Assembly: GCA_005882525.1 (NCBI GenBank)
Contig: VBGO01000160.1
Coordinates: forward strand, 1 to 5,997
Direction of reading: 5' to 3'
Length of the DNA stretch: 5,997 nt
Origin: Chloroflexota bacterium
GTDB taxonomy: Bacteria; Chloroflexota; Dormibacteria; CF-121
In this document: positions 1 to 5,885 of the stretch, one piece after another
How positions within the stretch are numbered: the first letter of the stretch is position 1
How the letters are laid out: each line of letters begins with the position of its first letter
Position numbers and translations under genes: made by a program
Notes under the pieces: model-generated
What the model was told of the DNA's origin: nothing
Seen by the model: only the letters and a program-made list of their open reading frames with translations
Databases searched by the model: none

Positions 1-1074
1 ACCCCCGCCGTGCGCACGCAGTTGACCGGGACGGAGATCTACGCCCGCAGCATCATCGATGCCCTGGCCACCATCAGGGGCACCCGAACGATGCGGCTCT
101 ATGCCAATGCGGTCGAGGCGCCCGCCTGGCTGCCGGCAGGCATCGAGTGGCGCGGCATCCCCTTTCCCCGGCTGTGGACACACTGGCGACTGCGGCAGGC
201 GCTGCGGCGGGAGCGACCCGACGTGACCTTCATTCCGAGCCACGTCTTACCGGTGGCGCTGGGGCTTCGGTCGGTGGTCACCATCCACGACCTCGGCCAC
301 CGGCACGAGCCCCGATCCTATTCGCGGACCGCCCGCTGGTACCTGGAGGCGACGACCCGCTATGCGGCGCGTCATGCCAGCCGGCTGATCGCCGTGTCGC
401 AATCGACGGCGGACGACCTGGCCCGCTTCTACGGCGTGCCCGGCGGCCGCATCGCCGTGGTGCACTCCGGCCTCGACCCGCGGATGCGACCCCAGGACGC
501 ATCCAGGGTGGCGGACGTGCTGCGACGGCTCAATATCACCGATCCGTACTTCCTCTACGTCGGACGGAATCATCCGCGGAAGAACCTCGGGATGCTGCGC
601 CGAGCCTTCGTCGACGCCCGCCGGCGAGGCCTCGAAGCGCGCCTGCTGCTGACCGGACCGGGCCACGACCCGCAAAGCGGTTCAAGCTCCGTCACCGTGC
701 TGCCCTATGTCTCGGCCGATAACCTGCCCGCCCTCTACGCGGGTGCCATCGCGCTTACGCTGCCGTCACGTTTCGAGGGCTTCGGCTTCCCCGCGCTGGA
801 AGCGATGGGCTGCGGCACCGCCGTCGTCGCATCGACCGCTGGGGCACTCCCCGAGGTCGTTGGCCCGGCCGGCATCCTGCTCAGTCCAGACGACCCCGGA
901 GCCTGGAGCCAGGCAATGCTCGAGCTGGCCAGCGACGCCGGCTTGCAGCAGCGCCTGATCGCAGCAGGCCGCGCCCGCAGCGCCGAATTCAGCTGGGAAG
1001 CGGCGGCGAGCAAAACCTGGCGCGTCCTCGATGCGGCGGCCCGTCAGCCTCAGCCGGTGACGACAGCCTCGTAG
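1..1074 (+). CDS. Family 4 (GT-B) glycosyltransferase, 5'-partial
   Basis: This is a retaining GT-B glycosyltransferase of family GT4, predicted to move a sugar from a nucleotide-sugar donor onto a cell-surface glycan or lipid-linked acceptor at the cytoplasmic face of the membrane. The reading frame is open to the left edge and starts with TPAV before RTQLTGTEIYARS. Aligned with the GT4 gene at 1050-2105, whose start reads VGLDARALTDDATGVGRY, only about eight residues are missing, so the GTG at position 10 is probably internal. Counting from base 1, TIHDL lies at 94-98, the hinge motif HPRKN at about 191-195, and the donor-binding E-x7-E motif (EGFGFPALE) at 259-267, followed by a GTAVVAS segment and ALPEVVGPAG, all typical of GT4. 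The 357 visible residues fit the family's usual size of 350-400. No signal peptide or membrane helix is seen. The stop lies inside the convergent neighbour's coding sequence. Donor and acceptor cannot be read from the sequence. Confidence 0.9.
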   Translation, partial: TPAVRTQLTGTEIYARSIIDALATIRGTRTMRLYANAVEAPAWLPAGIEWRGIPFPRLWTHWRLRQALRRERPDVTFIPSHVLPVALGLRSVVTIHDLGHRHEPRSYSRTARWYLEATTRYAARHASRLIAVSQSTADDLARFYGVPGGRIAVVHSGLDPRMRPQDASRVADVLRRLNITDPYFLYVGRNHPRKNLGMLRRAFVDARRRGLEARLLLTGPGHDPQSGSSSVTVLPYVSADNLPALYAGAIALTLPSRFEGFGFPALEAMGCGTAVVASTAGALPEVVGPAGILLSPDDPGAWSQAMLELASDAGLQQRLIAAGRARSAEFSWEAAASKTWRVLDAAARQPQPVTTAS

Positions 1075-2105
1075 ACGGCACGGTGGGCCGCGGCGCTGGC
1101 GGACCAGGTGTAGAGCGCCGCGCGGGCGCGGCCCGCCGCGATCTGACGCTCGCGCAGTTGGGAATCCGTCATCAGTCGAAGCAGATTCTGCGCCAGGCTC
1201 TCGTCGTCGTCGGGCCGGCAGAGGAGGGCCGCAGGGCCGGCGACCTCCGGGATGGCGCCGGCGTTCGAGGCGGCCACTGGGGTCCCTGCGGCAAACGCCT
1301 CCAGCACGGGAAGCCCGAAGCCCTCGTCGAGGGAAGGGAACACGACCGCCTGGGCCATCTGGTACAGGGCGGGCAGGTCCGGCATGCCGGCGTAGCCCAC
1401 GAAGCGCACCCAGTCCCGCAGTTCGAGGTCGCGAACCGCCTCGACCACCGCGTCATATTTCCAGCCAAAGCCACCGACGACCACGAGTGGGATCCGCTGC
1501 GCAAGCGGGATCCGCTTCAGCGCACGCAGGCTGGTCACGTAGTTCTTACGCGGTTGCACCGTGCCAACCTGGAGCAGGTAGCGGGGAGGCAGCGCATAAC
1601 GCGCAGTGACCTCGGCGCGAATTTCGGTCGATAGTGGAAGACTGAACTCGGTCTCCACCCCGTGCGGGATCACGCGGCAACGGTCGGGGTCGACGCGGAA
1701 GATGCGCACCGTCGCACGCTTGGTCGCCTCCGAAGGACAGATGATCACGCGGGCCCGCCGGGCCGACTGCGGCACTACGACCCTGGTGGCGAACCACTGG
1801 CCCGCGGGGAACCACTCCGGGTGGTCGTAGATCGCCAGGTCATGGATCGTGACGACGCCCGGAAGCCCGACCGGGAGCAATGGCAAGGCGTTGGCCGGAC
1901 CGTGGATCAGCTGGGCCCCCTCCCGGCGCATCCGGAGAGGTAAGGTCATCTGCGGCCCGAGAAACCGCGGCCCGCCATCGCGATAGGGCATGAGTTCGAC
2001 GCCGTGACTCTCCTGGAGTGCCGCGATCAGCGACCGGATGTAGCGGCCGACCCCGGTCGCATCGTCGGTCAGGGCCCGGGCATCGAGGCCGACGCGAAGC
2101 GGCAG
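1050..2105 (-). CDS. Family 4 (GT-B) glycosyltransferase, probable CTG start
   Basis: This is a second GT4 glycosyltransferase, last gene of the minus-strand operon, predicted to add a sugar to a surface glycan. With the CTG at 2105-2103 as start it has 351 residues. The N-terminal strand and glycine loop VGLDARALTDDATGVGRY is at 5-22, TIHDL at 86-90, QPRKN at 184-188, and the donor-site E-x7-E motif at 261-269 (EGFGLPVLE), followed by AIPEVAGPAALL. The C-terminal half closely resembles the convergent GT4 gene (shared PRKN, LPALY, EGFG, IAAGRAR), so the two are probably paralogues. The start is odd: no in-frame ATG, GTG or TTG exists between 2300 and the ATG at 1991, which would remove the conserved N-terminus. 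CTG at 2105 gives the family-typical MPLRVGLDAR; CTG at 2123, one base after the upstream stop, is the alternative. No good Shine-Dalgarno precedes either, so translation probably depends on coupling to the GT9 gene. Confidence 0.88.
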   Translation of the reverse strand: MPLRVGLDARALTDDATGVGRYIRSLIAALQESHGVELMPYRDGGPRFLGPQMTLPLRMRREGAQLIHGPANALPLLPVGLPGVVTIHDLAIYDHPEWFPAGQWFATRVVVPQSARRARVIICPSEATKRATVRIFRVDPDRCRVIPHGVETEFSLPLSTEIRAEVTARYALPPRYLLQVGTVQPRKNYVTSLRALKRIPLAQRIPLVVVGGFGWKYDAVVEAVRDLELRDWVRFVGYAGMPDLPALYQMAQAVVFPSLDEGFGLPVLEAFAAGTPVAASNAGAIPEVAGPAALLCRPDDDESLAQNLLRLMTDSQLRERQIAAGRARAALYTWSASAAAHRAVYEAVVTG

Positions 2106-2124
2106 TCCGCCGGGCGCCGTCAGC

Positions 2125-3090
2125 TCAGGCGTAGGTATCGATCCGGGCTTGCTTGGAGAGGGCCTCCACGACCTGCCGGGCGGGGAACCGTTCGAAGTGA
2201 TCGGTCCAGAAGGTTTTGACCCGTTCGCCTCTCGGCGGAATGTCGGGCCGGCGAGCCACGGCGAGCACCAGGGCGCCGGCCGCCGCGGCGACGTGGAGCG
2301 CATCACCATCATGGCCAATCACGGCAAGGCTGAGCTCGCTCATGACGGCGACCTCGTCCACGGTGATCTCGGAGAGATTGACGACGAGTGTCGGCTTGGC
2401 GATATCCGCGCGCGTCTCGCGGACGACCCGCTGGTCGGCAGCCCCGCTCAGGATCACGATGCGTTCCGCCGCCGACTGGTTGGCGACGACCGCGAAGTGT
2501 TCGGCCGGCCAGATGCCACCTGACCGCCGCGATGACCAGCCACCGCCACCGGGAATCAAGACCAGCGGGCGCCGCCCGCTCCCGATGAACGCCGGCCAGC
2601 GCGCCATCGCCTGGCTGCGCACCGCGTCCGGCGGCCGGAGAGAGGGCGCATCGCCCGGGGCGAGAACCGGCCGGTTGCTCGCGACCGCCGCCAGACGCCA
2701 GTTGGCTTCGACCGGATGCATGCCCTTGACGGCCGGCACCCGCTCGGTCGCAGCCCAACGATTCATCCCGGTCGCCATCAGGCGACGGGGCACACCGGCG
2801 AAGTAGGCCAGTGCCAGGTGTACAAACCGGGCAGGGAACGGCACGACGACCGTCTGCACCGCATTGGTGCGTAGGCGTCGAAAGACGCGGACGAGCTCGG
2901 CGGGCGAATCATCGAAGACGAAGGCGCGGCCGACCGATGGCAGGCCGAGCAGCGTTCCGACCGCGTCGGCCGAGGCAAAGACGGTGGCGCCGTCGCAGGC
3001 CCGCAGCACGGGTTGGGCCATCAGCGCTTCGCGGACGCCGCCGCCCAGCACGATCGCCACCCCTGAGGACGGTCGCGGCTCGATGCTCAT
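2125..3090 (-). CDS. Divergent family 9 (heptosyltransferase-like) glycosyltransferase
   Basis: This is a 321-residue GT-B protein of the GT9 type, the family of ADP-heptose:LPS heptosyltransferases. The N-terminal strand and helix VAIVLGGGVREALMAQPVLRA (about 11-31) matches the GT9 pattern in which Gly-Asp is followed by a Pro-Ala-Leu-Arg helix. The second domain opens with a strand ending in IPGGGGW and a WPAEHF segment. The donor-site motif GHDGDALHVAAAAG matches the family's G-N-D-S-G-P-M-H-x-A-A. The fit is imperfect. The usual Asp of the first motif is Glu21 here, and the Lys of the W-x-x-K-x-W-P motif appears as Arg with a short insertion before WP. The ATG overlaps the mreB stop as ATGA, which settles the start and implies translational coupling. 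In an organism that may lack LPS, the substrate is more likely another surface polysaccharide. The family call is fairly safe; the specificity is unknown. Confidence 0.8.
   Translation of the reverse strand: MSIEPRPSSGVAIVLGGGVREALMAQPVLRACDGATVFASADAVGTLLGLPSVGRAFVFDDSPAELVRVFRRLRTNAVQTVVVPFPARFVHLALAYFAGVPRRLMATGMNRWAATERVPAVKGMHPVEANWRLAAVASNRPVLAPGDAPSLRPPDAVRSQAMARWPAFIGSGRRPLVLIPGGGGWSSRRSGGIWPAEHFAVVANQSAAERIVILSGAADQRVVRETRADIAKPTLVVNLSEITVDEVAVMSELSLAVIGHDGDALHVAAAAGALVLAVARRPDIPPRGERVKTFWTDHFERFPARQVVEALSKQARIDTYA
3087..3090 (-). promoter_or_regulatory. ATGA stop/start overlap coupling mreB to the GT9 gene
   Basis: Read on the minus strand, ATG (3090-3088) of the glycosyltransferase and TGA (3089-3087) of mreB share bases. 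No strong Shine-Dalgarno precedes the ATG, so the second gene is probably translated by ribosomes finishing mreB. This ties expression of the two products together. Confidence 0.8.
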
Positions 3091-4088
3091 GTGATGTAGT
3101 GCTGTCCGCGGCGGATCACCTGGAGGTTGTCGAGCGCCATCCCGGTCCCCACCGCGACGCAACTCTGGGGGTCGCGCGCCACCCGCGTCGGGATGCCGGA
3201 GCGAAGCGCGAGAAATTCCGCGATGCCGCGGAGCTGCGCCCCGCCACCGGTCAGGACCGCGCCGTTGCGGTTGACGGAGGCGCGGCGGGTCTCCGGGATT
3301 TGTGCCACCACCCGTTGAAGACCGGCGGCAATCGCACCTAGCGCATCTTGGATCGACGTATGCACCTCGGCGCCCGTCACGCGGAGGGCGACCCGCCGAC
3401 CCCCGTCATCCGCAGCGCTGATCTCGAGCCCGCTATCGGCGGCCGGTGGACTCGCCGAACCAACCTCGATTTTCAAGCGCTCGGCTTCGCCGGGCATCAG
3501 TCGCAGGCTATGTTGCGTCAAGACCGCGGCGTCGATGGCGCGGTCGAGAGCATCGCCGCCGGTGCGGATCGACTCCATCGCCAGCATTTCACCGTGCGCG
3601 ATCGCGGCCAGCTCGGTGGATCCGGCTCCCAGATTGACGACCAGGATCCCGTCGGTGGTCGCCACCGAAACGCGCGCGCCGATCGCCGCGGCCATCGGTT
3701 TGTCGATCAGGTAAGCGGTCTTGGCGCCGGCCTGGATGGTGGCCTCCAGCACCGCCCGGCGCTCCACGCCGGTGACCATCGGCTCCACCGAGAGCATCAC
3801 GTCCGGCCGGAAGATGCGCTGGCGGCCGACGATGCGGCCGATCAGGTGGTGCAGCATCGGCCCGGCCACGTCGTAATCCACGCCATTGCCGTCGCGCACC
3901 GGCCGGACCGCCCGCGTTTTCCCGCCGCGACCGACTAGCTCGGAGGCGGCGCGGCCGACCGCCAGTACCCGTGCGCCTTTCTCATCGGTTGCCATCACGG
4001 CCGGCTCATTCACGACCACGCCCTCCCCCTTGACGTAAACGAGCACGGTCGAGGTCCCCAGATCGATGCCAATTTTTTTTGAGAGCAC
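3087..4088 (-). CDS. mreB: MreB/Mbl-family actin homologue with altered ATPase site
   Basis: This is a bacterial actin of the MreB/Mbl type, 333 residues, the usual length. MreB filaments lie under the cytoplasmic membrane and guide wall synthesis. The phosphate-1 loop is GIDLGTSTVLVYVKGEG (7-23, after MLSKKI), followed by NEPAVMA, RPVRDGNGVDYDV, VERRAVLEA, PMAAAIGA (131-138), phosphate-2 VVNLGAGSTEL (150-160), IRTGGDALD, ERLKIEVGSA and the adenosine motif LTGGGAQLRG near the C-terminus. Two key residues differ. The Glu directly before PMAAAIGA, catalytic in MreB, is Lys130, and the Asp opening phosphate-2 (DIGGGT in the family) is Asn152. Both were confirmed on the DNA as AAA at 3701-3699 and AAT at 3635-3633. 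The N-terminus is short and shows no clear amphipathic membrane helix. The GTG start lies 6 nt after murA. An mbl-type gene downstream of atpC and murA parallels Bacillus, so Mbl is an equally good name. Confidence 0.93.
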   Translation of the reverse strand: MLSKKIGIDLGTSTVLVYVKGEGVVVNEPAVMATDEKGARVLAVGRAASELVGRGGKTRAVRPVRDGNGVDYDVAGPMLHHLIGRIVGRQRIFRPDVMLSVEPMVTGVERRAVLEATIQAGAKTAYLIDKPMAAAIGARVSVATTDGILVVNLGAGSTELAAIAHGEMLAMESIRTGGDALDRAIDAAVLTQHSLRLMPGEAERLKIEVGSASPPAADSGLEISAADDGGRRVALRVTGAEVHTSIQDALGAIAAGLQRVVAQIPETRRASVNRNGAVLTGGGAQLRGIAEFLALRSGIPTRVARDPQSCVAVGTGMALDNLQVIRRGQHYIT

Positions 4089-4094
4089 GCCGCG

Positions 4095-5396
4095 TCAATC
4101 CCCGACGACCCTGGAGAGATCGGGACGGACGTCGCCCGCCTCGCCGTCGACGCGCGTGACGTGGGCCCCCAGGCCTTCGAGCTTGCCCACCAGCTCCTGG
4201 TAGCCGCGGTCCAGGTGATAGATGTTGTCGAGCGCGGTCGTCCCTTCAGCACAAAGTGCGGCGACCACGAGGGCCGCGCCGGATCGGATATCGGGCACGG
4301 TGACGGCGGCGCCGTGCAGGGCGCTGGGGCCGGACACGATCGCACTGCGGCCCTCCACATAGATGTCGGCACCGAGCTTGCGAAGCTCGGGCACGTGCTG
4401 GAAGCGGTTTTCGAATACGGCTTCGGAGACCACGCAACGTCCCTGCGCCTGGGTCATCAGGCTGACAAACGGCGCCTGCAGGTCGGTTGGAAATCCGGGA
4501 TGAGGCCAGGTGGTCACGTCGACCGGCTGCAGCCGGCTGTTGCCCTTGACCCAGAGGCTGTGCGTCTGGTCCTCCACCTCGACGCCCGCCTCCCCCAGCT
4601 TGAGCATCATCGCCCGAAGGTCGGCGGTCTCGACGTCTTCGAGCACGGCCTCACCGCCGGTGGCGGCGATCGCGAAGGCGTAGGTCCCTGCCTCGATGTT
4701 GTCGGGGATCACGCGGTGAGTGGCGCCGCTCAACTCGGGAACACCCTCGATCTGCAGGATGTCCGAGCCGATCCCGTGGATCCGGGCCCCCATCTTGCCC
4801 AGGAACATCGCCAGGTCGACGACGTGCGGCTCGCGCGCCGCGTTGTGGATCGTGGTGATGCCATCGGCGGTGGCCGCGGCCATCATCAGGTTCTCGGTCC
4901 CGGTCACAGTCGGCATGTCTAAATGGATGGTGGCGCCTCTCAGGCGGTCCGCCCGGGCCACGTATTCACCGTCCTCGAGCTCGACGCGGGCGCCCATCAG
5001 GCGCAAGCCGCGGAGGTGCTGCTCGACCCGGCGCATGCCGATGTCGTCCCCGCCCGGCTTGGCCACCCGGGCCTCGCCCCGCCGCGCCAGCAGCGGCCCC
5101 ATCAGCAGGAAGGAGGCCCGCATCCGGTTCGCCATCGCCGCCAGCACCTCGCTCCGGAGCAGCCGCTGGGCGTTGACCTGAAGCTGCTGCGGATCCAGCC
5201 AGCGGATCTGGACGCCCATCGCCTCCAGCAGCCGCGTCATGGTCGAAACGTCCTCGATCCGCGGCACGTTCTTGAGCCGGCATTCCTCATCGGTCAGCAA
5301 GCAGGCGGCCAGGATCGGAAGCACGGCGTTTTTGGAACCGCTGATGGGTACGCGCCCGACCAACCGGGATCCCCCCTCGATCAGGAGCTGCGCCAC
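4095..5396 (-). CDS. murA: UDP-N-acetylglucosamine 1-carboxyvinyltransferase (MurA), Asp-type active site
   Basis: MurA transfers enolpyruvate from phosphoenolpyruvate to UDP-N-acetylglucosamine in the cytoplasm, the first committed step of peptidoglycan synthesis. The 433 residues form the two-domain inside-out alpha/beta barrel of the EPSP synthase family. Lys22-Asn23 sit in GSKNAVLPIL, MRASF at 92-96 holds the Arg equivalent to E. coli Arg91, Asp305 lies in PGFPTD, Arg331 in FENRF, Arg371 in DIRSGAAL and Arg397 in HLDRGY, all at expected positions. The catalytic loop reads PGGDDIGMRR at 114-123, so the residue equivalent to E. coli Cys115 is Asp117. Such Asp-type enzymes are natural in mycobacteria and chlamydiae, remain active and resist fosfomycin. 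The same loop has Arg123 where Pro is usual (R-P-V-D becomes R-R-V-E). The GTG start gives MAQLLIEGG, in register with E. coli MurA, with an AGGGG run just upstream. It heads the murA-mreB-GT9-GT4 group after a 68-nt gap. Confidence 0.97.
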   Translation of the reverse strand: MAQLLIEGGSRLVGRVPISGSKNAVLPILAACLLTDEECRLKNVPRIEDVSTMTRLLEAMGVQIRWLDPQQLQVNAQRLLRSEVLAAMANRMRASFLLMGPLLARRGEARVAKPGGDDIGMRRVEQHLRGLRLMGARVELEDGEYVARADRLRGATIHLDMPTVTGTENLMMAAATADGITTIHNAAREPHVVDLAMFLGKMGARIHGIGSDILQIEGVPELSGATHRVIPDNIEAGTYAFAIAATGGEAVLEDVETADLRAMMLKLGEAGVEVEDQTHSLWVKGNSRLQPVDVTTWPHPGFPTDLQAPFVSLMTQAQGRCVVSEAVFENRFQHVPELRKLGADIYVEGRSAIVSGPSALHGAAVTVPDIRSGAALVVAALCAEGTTALDNIYHLDRGYQELVGKLEGLGAHVTRVDGEAGDVRPDLSRVVGD

Positions 5397-5464
5397 TGAC
5401 CCCCTAGGGTAACAGTCCGCAGTGCCGGTGTTCGGAAACGGTGGCTATCAGATTTGAAGTGGAT
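5397..5464 (-). other. atpC-murA intergenic gap
   Basis: At 68 nt this is the only non-overlapping gap of any size in the minus-strand gene group. It is the one place inside the window where a separate promoter for murA-mreB-GT9-GT4 could lie. I see no convincing -35/-10 pair and no GC-rich hairpin followed by a T run, so read-through from the ATP synthase genes remains possible. It holds the murA ribosome binding site at its murA end. Confidence 0.5.
5400..5405 (-). promoter_or_regulatory. murA ribosome binding site
   Basis: Read on the minus strand, an A followed by five G lies three bases before the GTG at 5396. The purine run supports this GTG as the murA start, although the spacing is shorter than ideal. 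It partly overlaps the 8-bp palindrome CCCTAGGG (5402-5409). Confidence 0.5.
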
Positions 5465-5884
5465 TCAAACTCGTCGGCGACGGCGGAGCTCAGCCAGCCG
5501 GAGCCGGGCTTCTGCCCGGGCCAGAGCGGCCGAGGCGGCAGCCTGGTCGGCGTCGGACAGCTTTTGCTGGAGCAGACTCTCGGCGCGATGGCGGGCCTCC
5601 TCTGCCCGCGCTTCGTCGATATCGTCCGCCCGCTCAGCCGAATCCGCCAGGACCGTGACCTGGTCGGGGCGCACCTCGAGAAATCCGCCGGACACGAAGA
5701 ACAACTGCTCCTCGCCATCGTTGCGGACTCTCACCGATCCGGCGGCCAGTGGCGTGAGCAGCGGGATGTGCCGCGGAAGAACGCCAAGCTCGCCCTCCGA
5801 GCCAGGCGCGACCACAAAGTCCGCGTCGCCTCGGAACCTGCGCCCTTCGACGGTCACGATATCGACGTGGAGCTTGTCGGCCAC
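5465..5884 (-). CDS. atpC: F1Fo ATP synthase epsilon subunit
   Basis: This is the epsilon subunit of the F1 central stalk, coupling rotation to catalysis and, in many bacteria, restraining ATP hydrolysis. The protein has 139 residues, the usual length. The N-terminal beta-sandwich (about 4-85) contains the family motifs GELGVLPRHIPLLTPL (31-46) and VSGGFLEVRPDQVTVLAD (64-81). The C-terminal helical hairpin (about 88-138) starts with IDEARA (89-94), which fits the I/L-D-x-x-R-A ATP-binding motif known from the thermophilic Bacillus PS3 epsilon subunit. Arg100, Arg123 and Arg127 fall near the other arginines reported there to contact ATP. The C-terminus ends in five arginines and a valine. I chose the GTG at 5884 because it gives the family N-terminus VADKLHVDIVTVEG and follows an AAGGAG by 10 nt. 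A longer frame reaches 5956 but enters the upstream gene. The upstream stop is one base away. Confidence 0.96.
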   Translation of the reverse strand: MADKLHVDIVTVEGRRFRGDADFVVAPGSEGELGVLPRHIPLLTPLAAGSVRVRNDGEEQLFFVSGGFLEVRPDQVTVLADSAERADDIDEARAEEARHRAESLLQQKLSDADQAAASAALARAEARLRLAELRRRRRV

Positions 5885-5885
5885 G

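Noticed and set aside
2106..2318. N-terminal extension of the minus-strand GT4 gene to an ATG at 2318
   Set aside because: It would overlap the GT9 gene by 194 nt. The extra 71 residues are Arg/Pro/Ser-rich with no family match, as expected for the out-of-frame reading of the GT9 gene.
4161..4922. 253-codon open frame on the plus strand
   Set aside because: It lies wholly opposite murA, has no recognisable domain and shows His/Asp/Gly-rich composition typical of antisense frames in GC-rich genes. The plus-strand frames at 147-722, 2216-2806, 2811-3341 and 3348-3938 were rejected as shadow frames of the called genes for the same kind of reason.
5402..5409. Palindrome CCCTAGGG upstream of murA, considered as an operator
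   Set aside because: An eight-base palindrome without flanking symmetry is expected by chance, and it overlaps the purine-rich ribosome binding site.
5453..5469. Inverted repeat TTTGAA-GTGGA-TTCAAA at the atpC stop, considered as a terminator
   Set aside because: The stem is only six mostly A/T pairs, with no following T run on the minus strand. It is too weak for an intrinsic terminator.
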